Shown here in pieces: positions 53,556 to 63,074 of a stretch of 64,000 nucleotides of DNA. The notes beneath the pieces were generated by a model. The model was not told the origin of the DNA and did no database searches. It saw nothing but the letters and a program-made list of their open reading frames with translations. The stretch comes from Thermohalobaculum sp039027855 (lineage in GTDB: Bacteria > Pseudomonadota > Alphaproteobacteria > Rhodobacterales > Rhodobacteraceae), in NCBI GenBank assembly GCA_039027855.1, contig JBCCJI010000009.1, forward strand, positions 1 to 64,000, in the 5' to 3' direction. Each line of letters starts with the position of its first letter. The first letter of the stretch is position 1. Position numbers and translations under genes: made by a program.

Positions 53556-53993
53556 TCATGTGTCTTTTGGTCTCGAAGCGATCAACATATCATGCTCGGT
53601 TTCAGAAATCATCCAGCTGAGATCTTTTGGTAGCACATGATACTCAACACCGGGCATCTCTCCGATGATTGACGGAACAAGCGTCAGGATGACCGAGCAT
53701 ATTGCCAATTTGCCATAATCTGGCTCGATAATCAGGTAAACTTCTTCTGCATTTGTAGGTGCAATATCAGTGATCGCGATTCTAGCGGTTGAATAAGATG
53801 ACGTTATTCTTGCTAGGTCCAGGCACCACACTCGTGGATCTCCATTAACGAAAGCCTGTTGCACACGCTCCGAAACGATTGCTGCGGCGGCTTGATCAAG
53901 AAGAGCGTCGACCAAGCCTAGTGTCGAAAGAGCATCTTGCAGCCACTCGAATGGCGTTTCGCCGCTTACGTCAGACCAGTGGGACACATCCAT
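53556..53993 (-). CDS. Low-GC orphan protein of unknown function
   Basis: A 145-residue soluble protein with no recognised family. It has W-S-D-V-S-G-E-T-P-F-E-W-L near 6-18, a helical middle and strands such as V-Y-L-I-I-E-P-D-Y-G-K-L. The DNA (53480-54060) is clearly AT-richer than both flanks, suggesting horizontal transfer, much like the SMI1-like gene at 45997. The ATG at 53993 has GGAAGAG upstream and is chosen over 54050. An immunity-type role is possible but unsupported by a motif. Confidence 0.6.
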   Translation of the reverse strand: MDVSHWSDVSGETPFEWLQDALSTLGLVDALLDQAAAAIVSERVQQAFVNGDPRVWCLDLARITSSYSTARIAITDIAPTNAEEVYLIIEPDYGKLAICSVILTLVPSIIGEMPGVEYHVLPKDLSWMISETEHDMLIASRPKDT

Positions 53994-54286
53994 GCTCTTC
54001 CAAGATTCGATGTCCTGAGGATGACCTCGATGACACTGAATGTCGTGCATTCAGAGGGTGGTTGACGTTGATCGCTTGATCGAAGTCTCCGATCAAAACA
54101 CCCCACCGCCAGATTCTCTGATCAAGGCAACGATCGGCTCCCATCACTGCCCGCACCATGCAGGCCGGGTAATCCGGCACTCACGGAGACTGGCCTGTCG
54201 GTCGGCCGAGGTGTACCACGCGGGGGCGCTGCAGGGGTTTCCCAACGGAACCTAAGGGGACCCTTCCTGGCGCCTGGGAGGGCGGC

Positions 54287-55165
54287 ATGAGCGCCGAGGA
54301 CCATGCGGAAGAGCTGATGGGGCGTCTCTGGCGCGAGGGCGCACGCGCCTTTGCCGCCATGGCGGCCGCCGCAGCCAGCGGCTCCGAGGGCGGTGGCGGG
54401 GCGCCGCGGCTCGATGCGCTTTGGGACGGCTGGACCCAGTTTCTCGACGCCATGGCCAAAGCGCGGGCCGAAAGCGCAGAGGCCGGGGACGCCAGCCCCT
54501 TCGATCCCGCCGGTTGGCTGCGCGGCCCGGGCGATGGCGGCATGGCCGATCTCTGGCGTTGGCTGGAGGGGCCGGGGTTTGCCGATGTCCTGTCCGAGGA
54601 ACGCCGCCTGATCCGCGAGACGCGCGAGTTCCTGCAATATCGGGCGGCGCTTGAACAATATCGCGCGGTGATGGGGCAGGCCTGGCTCCGCACCTTCCGT
54701 GCCTTTGCCGAGCGTCTGGCCCGCGACGAGGATGCCGGCGCCGCAGATCCGCGCGATGACGACCTTGCGACGGGAGAGCGGGCGGCGGCGGGTGCTGCAG
54801 GCGATGCTGCGCCCTCATGGGAGCGTCTCGTGGCGCTTTGGCGCGAGGCGGCCGATGGTGAGATGGCTGAGGTTCAGGCGAGCGACGCCTATGTCGCGGC
54901 CAACCGGGATCTCGCCTCTGCCCATCTCGCCCTGTCGGCGAGCATCCGCGCGCGGGTTGAACGGCTGGCGGAGGCGCTTGGCCTGCCCACGCGGGCTGAG
55001 GTCGACGACCTAGCCGCCGGCATGCATGCCATGGAGCGCGAGATCCGAACGCTGAAGCGCCAGCTTCGCGACATGGCAGAGGGCGCCGACAACGGTCGCG
55101 GCTATGGCGAAGGACTGCCACCGGGTAGGAAACCGGGCAGGGATCCCGGCAGGAAACCGTCATGA
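54287..55165 (+). CDS. phaE: Class III poly(R)-hydroxyalkanoate synthase subunit PhaE
   Basis: PhaE is the accessory subunit of class III PHA synthases, which make carbon-storage polyester granules. The 292-residue protein is Ala- and Trp-rich and helical, with the P-S-W-E-R-L-V-A-L-W region (about 176) and a terminal coiled coil (T-L-K-R-Q-L-R) typical of PhaE. Recognition rests partly on the phaC gene that overlaps its end by 4 bases. GGGAGGGC precedes the ATG, and a small AAGGG/CCCTT inverted repeat lies at 54254-54265. Confidence 0.8.
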   Translation: MSAEDHAEELMGRLWREGARAFAAMAAAAASGSEGGGGAPRLDALWDGWTQFLDAMAKARAESAEAGDASPFDPAGWLRGPGDGGMADLWRWLEGPGFADVLSEERRLIRETREFLQYRAALEQYRAVMGQAWLRTFRAFAERLARDEDAGAADPRDDDLATGERAAAGAAGDAAPSWERLVALWREAADGEMAEVQASDAYVAANRDLASAHLALSASIRARVERLAEALGLPTRAEVDDLAAGMHAMEREIRTLKRQLRDMAEGADNGRGYGEGLPPGRKPGRDPGRKPS

Positions 55166-56286
55166 CGCCGCCGCTCCACGGTCCCCTGCACGGGCCCAAC
55201 CTGCTGATCGAGGCCACGCGACGCATGGTGCGGGCCACCGGAGGCTTCGCCCGCCTGCCGCCCGGGCGGCGCGCGCCCCCCATCGCCGAAAGCCCGGCCG
55301 ATCGGATCTGGTCTTCCGGCAAGATCACGCTGTCGCGCTACCGCCCCATTGCCGGCGTCGACGAGACCGATCCCGGCGTCAGGCGCCTTGGTCCCGTGGT
55401 CATCGTGCACGGGCTGATCGGCCGACAGACAATGCTCGATCTGGAGCCCCAGCGTTCGCTGGTGCGCCGTCTGCTGAAGGCCGGCAGCGACGTCTGGGTA
55501 GTCGATTGGGGCTCGCCGACGCGTGCGGACCGGTGGCGCGACACCACCGATTACGCCGCCCATGCCCTGGACGATGTGCTGCGCACTGTCGCCGCGCATG
55601 TGGCCCGGCGGCCGGTGCTGTTCGGCGTCTGCCAGGGCGGGGTGTTCGCCGCGTGTCACGCAGCGCTGAACCCCGATCGTCTCGCGGGGCTGGCCCTGGC
55701 CGTGGCGCCCATCGATTTCCACGCCGACCAAGAGGCGCCCGAGGCTGGCCGGGGCCTTTTGAACCACTGGCTCCGCTCGCTACCCGACGATCTGCTGGAA
55801 CGGCTGATCGAGGATCGCGGGCTGGTCTCGGGCGATCTGACGGCGGCGGTCTTCAACGGTCTCGCCCCGGCGCGCTGGATGGCGCGCTATACCGCCGATC
55901 TGGCGGAGATCGCCGATGATCCCGCGGCCCTCGATACGTTTCTGCGGATGGAGCGCTGGCTGTCGGACAGGCCAGATCAGCCGGGTGCATTGGCGCGGGA
56001 GTGGTTGATCGGTCTCTACCGCGAGAATCGTCTGGTCAAAGGGCTGTTCGAGGTGGATGGAGAACGGGTCGACCTTGGCCGCATCGCGTGCCCGGTGCTC
56101 AACATCCATGCCCGCGACGACCATATCGTGCCACCGCCCTGCACCACGGCGCTGAAGCGCAATCTTCGCAACGTCGCCTATACCGAGGTCGAGGTGCCGA
56201 CGGGCCATATCGGCGCCTTCGTCTCGAAACGCGCCCAGGGCATCGTGGCGCCGGCTATGGTCGATTGGATGGAGGCGCTGGCTTAG
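55162..56286 (+). CDS. phaC: Class III poly(R)-hydroxyalkanoate synthase subunit PhaC
   Basis: PhaC polymerises (R)-3-hydroxyacyl-CoA into polyester. The 374-residue alpha/beta-hydrolase has the lipase-like box G-V-C-Q-G-G with nucleophile C157, Asp320 (R-D-D-H-I-V-P) and His349 (T-G-H-I-G), spaced like the catalytic triad of class III synthases. The length (about 355-375) is that of class III; class I/II enzymes are about 560-600. Paired with phaE through an ATGA overlap. No phaA, phaB or phasin gene lies nearby. Confidence 0.9.
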   Translation: MTPPLHGPLHGPNLLIEATRRMVRATGGFARLPPGRRAPPIAESPADRIWSSGKITLSRYRPIAGVDETDPGVRRLGPVVIVHGLIGRQTMLDLEPQRSLVRRLLKAGSDVWVVDWGSPTRADRWRDTTDYAAHALDDVLRTVAAHVARRPVLFGVCQGGVFAACHAALNPDRLAGLALAVAPIDFHADQEAPEAGRGLLNHWLRSLPDDLLERLIEDRGLVSGDLTAAVFNGLAPARWMARYTADLAEIADDPAALDTFLRMERWLSDRPDQPGALAREWLIGLYRENRLVKGLFEVDGERVDLGRIACPVLNIHARDDHIVPPPCTTALKRNLRNVAYTEVEVPTGHIGAFVSKRAQGIVAPAMVDWMEALA

Positions 56287-56489
56287 CGGGTCCGCGCGCG
56301 CTCTCGGCAGCGCCCTGCCCGCCACGGATGGCGTGCATGTGAACACGCGTCGCCGCAGGCATGTCCGAAATCTGGTCTTTCACCTTTTTTCCGACCATCT
56401 TTGCGGCACATGATGTGGACGCTTTTCGGTGAAGCATGGCTGTCGGCCGCTTTCGATCCGGCCGAGGGGACAGCACTAGGAGACCGCCC

Positions 56490-58361
56490 GTGGCAGAGAC
56501 CAACGCCCATGAAATGCGCCCCGACCAGGACAGCGGCGCGATGACATCACGCGCGCGTCGCGCCACTGGCACCCAGTCTCGCGCTGGCATCGTGTCTCGT
56601 CCCGTCCCATGGTGGGCGATGATCGTCGCGGCCGGTCTGACGCTTGCCGCCACGCTCCCCACGGCGCCGGGCGCCATGGCGCAAAGCGTTCCGCTGGCTG
56701 GGCCATATCTGGCGGCCGAACAGGCGGCGCGGCGCGGCGATATCGCGGCCGCGGCGGACTACTACACCAAGGCGCTGACCGCCGACCGAGGTAATGCCGC
56801 GTTGCTTGAACGGGCGATCCTGCACCAGGTGTCGGCCGGGCGGATCGAGACCGGCGTGGCGCTCTCCCGCGATCTGGTCGAGCTCAACCCCGAGAGCCAG
56901 ATCGCCCTTCTGTTGCTCGCCGCCGATGCTTTCACCGCGAATGACCCGCTTCTGGTGCTCGACCTGCTCGACGCGCCCGAGAGCGAAAGCGGCCCCTTCG
57001 TCGGCTACCTGATCCAGGCCTGGGCCGAATACGCCGACGGGCGGCCCGATGCCGCGCGAGAGGCGCTGCTCGCGCTCCGCGATGGCAACACCGGGGGCGC
57101 GGCCGGGGCGATGCTGTCGACCTTCCATCTCGGCCTTTTGGAAAGCGCGCTCGGTGACGAGGCCGCCGCGATCGAGGCTTTTGAAGCGACCGTCGAGCGG
57201 TCGGGCGCCCCAACCGACCGGCTGACCCGTGTGCAGGCCGCGTCACTCGCCCGCTCGGGCGATGTGGAAGGTGCCATCGCGCTCATCGACGGGCGCCTCG
57301 CGAACACCCTCGGCGACCCGCGCCTTGAGGCGCTCCGTGCGGATATCGAGGCCGGTGAGATCCCCGATCCGATGGTGGAGAGCGGCCGCATCGGCGCTGC
57401 CGAGGCGTTGTTCGGTATCTCGGGTTTCCTGACCCGCGGGCAAAACGCGATCATCGGCCTCGCCTATGCCAGGCTGGCGGTCCACCTGAACCCCGACCTC
57501 ATCGATGCCAAGCTGCTGATCGCCCATATGCTGCGGCGCGACAGCCAGAACGAGCTGGCGATTGCCGCCTACGAGTCGGTGCCCCGCGATGCGCCCGAGG
57601 CGTTGAGCGCGCGCATCGGGCGGGCGCAGTCGATGCAGGCGGCCGGCAAGATCGAGCCTGCGATCATCGCCATGCGCGAGGTCACGGCGCGTTTCCCCCG
57701 CTCGGTCGAGGCGCATTCCGCGCTTGGCGACATGCTGCGCCAGGAGGAGCGTTTCGGCGAGGCGGCGCTGGCCTATGACGCGGCGATCCGGCTGACCGAT
57801 CCGATCGAGCAGCGCCACTGGCTGCTGTTCTACCAGCGCGGCATCTCCTACGAGCGCTCGGATCAGTGGGACCTGGCCGAGACGGATTTCAAGAAGGCAC
57901 TTGAGCTCGAGCCCGATCAGCCGCTGGTGCTGAACTACCTCGGCTACTCCTGGGTCGAGCTGCGGCGCAACCTCACCGAGGCGCAGGAGATGATCGAAAA
58001 GGCGGTCGAGCAGCGCCCCGAGGACGGCTATATCATGGACAGCCTCGGCTGGGTGCTGTGGCGCACCGGCCAGTTCGAAGAAGCGGCCGTGAAGATGGAG
58101 CGCGCGGTCGAACTGCGCCCTGTCGATCCGGTGATCAACGACCATTACGGTGATGCGCTCTGGATGATCGGTCGGCGCACCGAGGCCCGGTTTCAGTGGA
58201 AGCGTGCGCTGTCGTTCGAGCCGGAGGCCGAGGAGGAAGCCCGCATCCGCGACAAGCTGAAGCGCGGTCTCGACGTCGTTCTGGAGGAAGAGGCAGCCGC
58301 TGGCGAGCCTGCGATCATCGTCGACAACGAGACCGCGGTCGGCGAGCCCAACGACGGCTGA
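56490..58361 (+). CDS. Exported tetratricopeptide-repeat protein
   Basis: A 623-residue protein with a signal sequence (hydrophobic run near 45-65, ending A-M-A-Q) and ten or more TPR units (for example A-A-D-Y-Y-T-K-A-L near 90 and E-T-D-F-K-K-A-L-E-L-E-P-D-Q near 465-478). GTG 56490 is chosen for its AGGAG at 56478; ATG 56541 would shorten the N-terminus. It resembles periplasmic TPR scaffolds of this group. Partner unknown. It precedes ispE, as in other Rhodobacterales. Confidence 0.85.
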   Translation: MAETNAHEMRPDQDSGAMTSRARRATGTQSRAGIVSRPVPWWAMIVAAGLTLAATLPTAPGAMAQSVPLAGPYLAAEQAARRGDIAAAADYYTKALTADRGNAALLERAILHQVSAGRIETGVALSRDLVELNPESQIALLLLAADAFTANDPLLVLDLLDAPESESGPFVGYLIQAWAEYADGRPDAAREALLALRDGNTGGAAGAMLSTFHLGLLESALGDEAAAIEAFEATVERSGAPTDRLTRVQAASLARSGDVEGAIALIDGRLANTLGDPRLEALRADIEAGEIPDPMVESGRIGAAEALFGISGFLTRGQNAIIGLAYARLAVHLNPDLIDAKLLIAHMLRRDSQNELAIAAYESVPRDAPEALSARIGRAQSMQAAGKIEPAIIAMREVTARFPRSVEAHSALGDMLRQEERFGEAALAYDAAIRLTDPIEQRHWLLFYQRGISYERSDQWDLAETDFKKALELEPDQPLVLNYLGYSWVELRRNLTEAQEMIEKAVEQRPEDGYIMDSLGWVLWRTGQFEEAAVKMERAVELRPVDPVINDHYGDALWMIGRRTEARFQWKRALSFEPEAEEEARIRDKLKRGLDVVLEEEAAAGEPAIIVDNETAVGEPNDG

Positions 58362-58378
58362 GGAGTGACAGTCATCGT

Positions 58379-58416
58379 ATCGGGCCGCTCTGCGCCACCG
58401 CGCGGGGCGGCCCGAT
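58379..58416 (+). promoter_or_regulatory. Stem-loop between TPR gene and ispE
   Basis: ATCGGGCCGC (58379-58388) pairs perfectly with GCGGCCCGAT (58407-58416) around an 18-base loop, just past the TPR stop. No T run follows. It may protect the mRNA 3' end or attenuate read-through into ispE. Confidence 0.4.
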
Positions 58417-58563
58417 GTCCTCTGGCGTCGTGAAACGCTCGCACTCCGATCATCGTTCTCTTGCGCCGCCGCCGCTGACGCGCGAGGGGTGACACGCCAT
58501 CTGGCGGGCCACTTGGCGCGCCTTTTGGGTGGACTGGGCAGCATTGCGACGACAGGACGGGCG

Positions 58564-59481
58564 ATGGGCGGCGGGCAGAGCGGTGTGGCCAGTGATACCC
58601 GGTGCGAGCCCTCCGCCGCACTGCGCACCCGTCTGGCACGGGCGAAGGTGAACCTGTTCCTGCATCTGCGCGGGCAGCGTGAGGACGGCTATCATCTGCT
58701 TGAAAGCCTCGTCGTGTTTCCGGAGATCGGCGATCGTCTGTCGCTGGAGCCCGGATCGCCCCTCGGACTGACGCTCGATGGGCCCTTTGCCGCCGATGTG
58801 CCACGCGATGGCCGGAACCTTGTGCTGGCGGCGGCGGCGCGGCTGGCCGAAGCGACGGGGATCGACCGGCCGCAGGGCACCGTAATGCTCATCAAGAACT
58901 TACCCGTCGCCTCCGGCATCGGTGGTGGCTCGGCCGACGCCGCGGCGGCACTGACCCTCTGCGCCGAGGCCTGGGGGGTGGCGGTGCCCAAGGCCCTGTC
59001 GCTCGCACTGGGCGCCGATGTGCCCGTCTGCAGCGCGGCGCCGCGCCCAACAATGATGGCGGGGATTGGCGAGCACCTGACGCCCGGCCCCGCGCTGCCC
59101 GAGGCCTGGCTGGTCCTGGTCAATCCACGCCAGCCGGTCTCGACCCCCGACGTCTTTCGCGCCACGACCGAGAAGACGGGGCCTGCCGGGCCGGCGGCGC
59201 CAGCCGAAGGCTTCGCCGATGCTGCGGCGCTCGCCGGGTGGTTGGCTGCGGCGCGCAACGATCTGGAGCCCGCCGCCATAGCGCTCTGCCCGGCGATTGC
59301 CGAAGTGCTGACGGCGTTGGAGGACGCCTTGCTGGCGCGCATGTCGGGATCGGGCGCGACCTGTTTCGGTCTCTACCCCAATGAGACGCATGCCCTTGCG
59401 GCCGCGGCGCGCCTGTCCGCGGCACAGCCGGGCTGGTGGGTAGCCACAGGCAGGCTGTCCCCTATGCACCCGGCTGAGTAA
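58564..59481 (+). CDS. ispE: 4-diphosphocytidyl-2-C-methyl-D-erythritol kinase
   Basis: IspE phosphorylates CDP-methylerythritol in the MEP pathway to isoprenoid precursors. The 305-residue GHMP kinase has the substrate motif A-K-V-N-L-F-L-H-L (about 26-34), the ATP loop P-V-A-S-G-I-G-G-G-S-A-D-A-A near 117-130 and the late M-S-G-S-G-A-T-C-F-G. Start 58564 is preferred; 58489 would add an unconserved segment. It feeds the polyprenyl synthase next door. Confidence 0.94.
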   Translation: MGGGQSGVASDTRCEPSAALRTRLARAKVNLFLHLRGQREDGYHLLESLVVFPEIGDRLSLEPGSPLGLTLDGPFAADVPRDGRNLVLAAAARLAEATGIDRPQGTVMLIKNLPVASGIGGGSADAAAALTLCAEAWGVAVPKALSLALGADVPVCSAAPRPTMMAGIGEHLTPGPALPEAWLVLVNPRQPVSTPDVFRATTEKTGPAGPAAPAEGFADAAALAGWLAAARNDLEPAAIALCPAIAEVLTALEDALLARMSGSGATCFGLYPNETHALAAAARLSAAQPGWWVATGRLSPMHPAE

Positions 59482-59614
59482 TCGGTATCGCGGCTGGCCG
59501 CCTCGATACTCTCTGCATGGGCGCGGCGTGGATCGGCCCGGGTCTCCTGCAGGTTGCCGTTGCGCTGGTGGCAGGCGCCCGACCTTTGCACGGGCCCGCC
59601 ATTCGCACCCACTG

Positions 59615-60661
59615 TTACGTCGCGCGGCTCACCACGGCGCCGGCAGTGTCGACCATCGCGCGTTTGAGGGGGCTGTCTTCGAACACCGAAAGCGCTTCGA
59701 TGGCGCGGTCGATCTCGGCCCGGGCGGCGGCGAGCGTGGCGTCCAGAGCCCCGGTCTCGGCCACCAGACGGCGGGCGGTGTCGAGATCGCCGTCCTCTTG
59801 CCGGCCTCGCGCGATGGTGCGCGTCCAGAAGGCCTCGGCCTCGGTATCGCTATGCGCGCGGGCATGGGCGATGGCCTGGATCACCGGCATCGTCACCTTG
59901 CCCTCGCGAAAATCGTCGCCCGTGTTCTTGCCGAGCGCCGCATCTGCCCCGGCATAGTCCAGCCAGTCATCGGCAAGCTGGAAGGCTACGCCGAGCGCAT
60001 CGCCGAAGGTCCGGAGCCGCGCCACGGTTTCCTCATCGGCCCCGGCCACCACACCGCCGACCTCGGCCGCCGCCGCGAACAGCGCCGCCGTCTTGCCACG
60101 GATCACCATAGTATAGGCATCGAGATCGGTCGCGATGTTACCAGCCGTGGTCAGCTGCAGCACCTCCCCCTCGGCGATCACGGCCGAGGCGTCGGACAGG
60201 ATCTGCAGCACGCGGAGAGAGCCGCATTCCACCATCAGCCGGAACGAGCGGGCGAACAGGTAATCGCCGACCAACACCGAGGATTTGTTGTCGAACAGGA
60301 TATTCGCCGTCGGCCGGCCGCGCCGGCGCGCGCTCTCATCCACCACGTCGTCATGCAGCAGGGTCGCCGTGTGGATGAACTCCACCGCCGCTGCAAGCTT
60401 GACGTGATTGCCGCCGCGATAGCCGCAGAGATGGGCCGCCGCCAGCGTGAGGATCGGGCGAAGGCGCTTGCCACCGGCCTCGATCAGATGGGCCGAGATC
60501 TCGGGGATGCGCGGGGCATACTCCGACGCCATGCGCTCGCGGATCAGGGTGTTTACCCGGTCGAGATCGTTGTCGACCAGGCCCATCAGCCGATCAAAGG
60601 GGCGCAGGCTGTCGGGCTGGCTCTCGGCCTCTGCGCCCTCACGGGCATTCGGCAGGGTCAT
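59615..60661 (-). CDS. Polyprenyl diphosphate synthase (ubiquinone side chain)
   Basis: A 348-residue trans-prenyltransferase that builds the long isoprenoid chain of ubiquinone. The first Asp-rich motif L-L-H-D-D-V-V-D (about 98-105) and second L-A-D-D-W-L-D (about 227-233) are intact, with G-G-K-R-L-R-P near 65. Chain length (octa- or decaprenyl) cannot be read reliably from the sequence; decaprenyl is common in this group. It converges on ispE and supplies UbiA (32244-33254). Confidence 0.92.
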   Translation of the reverse strand: MTLPNAREGAEAESQPDSLRPFDRLMGLVDNDLDRVNTLIRERMASEYAPRIPEISAHLIEAGGKRLRPILTLAAAHLCGYRGGNHVKLAAAVEFIHTATLLHDDVVDESARRRGRPTANILFDNKSSVLVGDYLFARSFRLMVECGSLRVLQILSDASAVIAEGEVLQLTTAGNIATDLDAYTMVIRGKTAALFAAAAEVGGVVAGADEETVARLRTFGDALGVAFQLADDWLDYAGADAALGKNTGDDFREGKVTMPVIQAIAHARAHSDTEAEAFWTRTIARGRQEDGDLDTARRLVAETGALDATLAAARAEIDRAIEALSVFEDSPLKRAMVDTAGAVVSRAT

Positions 60662-60776
60662 CTCGGCTCCTGAGGGTTGGCGCACGGCACCCCGGGCGGT
60701 CTCGCTGTCTGCGGCAAGTCGCTGTTATCGCGCAAGTGTCTCGACGCCGCGCCCGCTGTGGCCTAGGTGCTGGGTC

Positions 60777-61007
60777 ATGGAGGAGCTACTGCGCACCACG
60801 GATCCCACGCTCGTGCCCTATGTGGAGGCCCTGTTGTCTGGCGAGGACATAGAATGCGTGGTCTTCGACAGCAACACGAGCATCATCGAAGGGTCGATCG
60901 GGGCGATCCCGCGTCGGGTGATGGTGCGACGGCAGGACCTTTTCAGGGCCCGCGCGATCCTGCGCGATGGCGGGGTGGAGCCCTATGAGCGCGACGGCTG
61001 GCCCTGA
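60777..61007 (+). CDS. DUF2007 small protein
   Basis: A 76-residue protein of the DUF2007 (putative signal-transducing) family: L-R-T-T-D-P-T-L-V-P-Y-V-E-A-L-L, then I-E-C-V-V-F-D-S-N-T-S near 26-36 and R-V-M-V-R-R-Q-D. Its last 23 bases overlap the start of the methyltransferase gene, so the two are coupled. Function unknown. This pair is conserved next to the polyprenyl synthase gene in Rhodobacterales. Confidence 0.85.
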   Translation: MEELLRTTDPTLVPYVEALLSGEDIECVVFDSNTSIIEGSIGAIPRRVMVRRQDLFRARAILRDGGVEPYERDGWP

Positions 61008-61842
61008 GACGCGCGCGGAGGCGAGGATCGCGCGCGACCGCGAGATCACGGCAGCGCTGGCGGATGCGGAGGAACGCCTTGGTCCGCTGAGACGGAATCG
61101 ACTGCTCGGCGGGCGTGTGGCCCTATGGCAGCCGGTGACAGGCTACCGTGCCGCGACCGATCCGGTGCTGCTGGCGGCAGCCGTGCCGGCCACCGCTGGA
61201 GAAACGGCGCTCGATCTCGGTCTCGGTGCCGGGGCTGCGAGCTTGTCGCTTGGCGCCCGCGTGCCGGGCTTGGCTTTTTCAGGTCTTGAGATCGACATGG
61301 GGCACGCGGCGCTGGCCCGCGCGAATGCGATGGCGGCCGGTCTGTCCGTGCAGGTGGTCGTGGGCGATGTCGCCGCCATGCCGCCCGCGCTGAAGGCGCA
61401 GCAATTCGATCACGTCATGCTAAACCCGCCCTGGCACGGGCCGGGGCCCGACAGCGCCACGCCCGAGCGCACCCGCGCGCATCGCGAAAGCAGGGGCGCG
61501 CCGCTCGAGACCTGGTTAGCGGCGGCCGTGGCGCGCTGCCGACCCCGCGGGAGCGTGACGCTGATCCACCGGGCCGACCGGCTCGATACGATCCTGGCGG
61601 CGCTGGCTTGCCGCTGCGGCGCCATCCGGGTGCTGCCGCTGGCGGCGCGGCAGGGACGGCCGGCGGGGCGCGTGATCGTGCAGGCCCGCACACAGCTGTG
61701 CACGCCGCTTAGCCTGCTGGCACCCCTTGTCCTGCACGACGGCCCTGTCCATCCTGGCGACCGCGATCATTTCACGCCAGCTGCACGCGCCATCCTGCAC
61801 GATGCCGGCGCACTCACGCTGACCGAAGGGGAGCCACGATGA
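60985..61842 (+). CDS. SAM-dependent methyltransferase, TrmN6/YfiC-like
   Basis: A 285-residue methyltransferase. It has the SAM motif L-D-L-G-L-G-A-G-A-A-S (about 78-88) and the N6-adenine type motif M-L-N-P-P-W (about 150-155), as in TrmN6 which methylates A37 of tRNA-Val. The preceding Q-P-V-T-G-Y-R-A-A-T-D-P-V-L-L is also typical. Target in this organism is unproven. Stop overlaps the M20 gene by ATGA. Confidence 0.87.
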   Translation: MSATAGPETRAEARIARDREITAALADAEERLGPLRRNRLLGGRVALWQPVTGYRAATDPVLLAAAVPATAGETALDLGLGAGAASLSLGARVPGLAFSGLEIDMGHAALARANAMAAGLSVQVVVGDVAAMPPALKAQQFDHVMLNPPWHGPGPDSATPERTRAHRESRGAPLETWLAAAVARCRPRGSVTLIHRADRLDTILAALACRCGAIRVLPLAARQGRPAGRVIVQARTQLCTPLSLLAPLVLHDGPVHPGDRDHFTPAARAILHDAGALTLTEGEPR

Positions 61843-63047
61843 GCGAGACCGATGGCGGTGCCCGGCCGACCCTGCCGAATGCCGTCGCCGCCATGGAGGC
61901 GGAGTTGACCGCGTGGCGCCGCGACTTCCACCGCCACCCCGAGCTAGGCTACGAGGAGACGCGCACTGCCTCGGTCGTGGCCGAGAAGCTGCGCGCCTTC
62001 GGGCTCGACGCTGTGGCGACGGGGGTCGGGCGCACGGGCGTGATCGGCACGCTGCACGGTGCGGGGGGTGCGGGGGCCGGCGCTGAACGCGCGATCATGA
62101 TCCGCGCGGACATGGACGCCCTGCCGATCAGCGAGGCTACGGGTGCCGAGCATGCCTCGACCAGGCCCGGCGTGATGCATGCCTGCGGCCATGACGGGCA
62201 CACAACGATGCTGTTGGGCGCGGCCAAGCGGCTAGCTGAAACGCGTGCCTTCGAGGGCACGGTGCATTTCTGCTTTCAGCCGGCCGAGGAGGGCGGCGCC
62301 GGGGCAAAGGCGATGATGGAGGACGGCCTGTTTGACCGCTTTCCGGTCAGCCGCATTTTCGGCCTGCACAATTGGCCCGGCCTGCCCGTGGGCCAGTTCG
62401 CGCTGAAAGACGGGCCGGTCTTTGCCGGTGCGGCCGAGATCAACATCCATATCCGGGGACAGGGCGGGCACGCCGCCTTCCCGCACCACACCACCGATAT
62501 CGTGGTCGCCACCGGGGCGCTGATCCAGGCGCTGCAGGGCGTGGTGAGCCGCCGGGTCGACGCCAACGCCACGGCGGTGCTGTCGATCTGTGAGGTGAAG
62601 GCCGGCGATGCGCATAATGTCCTGCCGTCAGAGGCGCTGTTGCGCGGCACGACCCGCGCCTTCGATAAGGGTGTCGGGGAGCGCATGCATGCCGAGATCG
62701 CGCGGATCGCCGAGGGCGTTGGCACGGCCCACGGGGTCGAGATCACGGTGGAGAAGGGCGACAATCCCTATCCGCCGATGTTCAATGATACAGACGTCAC
62801 CGATTTCGCCGAAGGGGCCATGCGCCAGACCTTCGGCGACGCCTTTGTCACGCGCGGTCATCCCCTGGCCATGGTGGGCGAAGACTTTGCCTTCATGTCC
62901 GAGTTTGTGCCGGGGTGCTATCTGCTCTGTGGTAACGGCGATACCGCCGCACTGCATCATCCGGCCTACGACTTCGACGACAGCGCGCTGACCGCTGGTG
63001 TCGCTTTGTGGTCGGGAATCGTGGAGCAGGCGTTACCACGCGGCTAA
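61839..63047 (+). CDS. M20 family amidohydrolase (hippurate hydrolase-like)
   Basis: A 402-residue zinc-dependent hydrolase of the M20D group that cuts amide bonds such as N-acyl amino acids. Metal-site motifs are H-A-C-G-H-D-G-H (114-121) and Q-P-A-E-E-G (about 149-154), with the dimerisation domain around 190-300 and late G-E-D-F-A-F. It is the third gene of the DUF2007-methyltransferase-M20 run, with ATGA coupling. Substrate unknown; indole-acetyl amino acids and hippurate are known ones for the family. Confidence 0.9.
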   Translation: MSETDGGARPTLPNAVAAMEAELTAWRRDFHRHPELGYEETRTASVVAEKLRAFGLDAVATGVGRTGVIGTLHGAGGAGAGAERAIMIRADMDALPISEATGAEHASTRPGVMHACGHDGHTTMLLGAAKRLAETRAFEGTVHFCFQPAEEGGAGAKAMMEDGLFDRFPVSRIFGLHNWPGLPVGQFALKDGPVFAGAAEINIHIRGQGGHAAFPHHTTDIVVATGALIQALQGVVSRRVDANATAVLSICEVKAGDAHNVLPSEALLRGTTRAFDKGVGERMHAEIARIAEGVGTAHGVEITVEKGDNPYPPMFNDTDVTDFAEGAMRQTFGDAFVTRGHPLAMVGEDFAFMSEFVPGCYLLCGNGDTAALHHPAYDFDDSALTAGVALWSGIVEQALPRG

Positions 63048-63074
63048 CCGGCGTCAGTTTTGCGGATGATCTTC

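Noticed and set aside
53971..54180. Short frame that at first looked like a transposase fragment
   Set aside because: No transposase motif (DDE or similar) and no inverted repeats were found.
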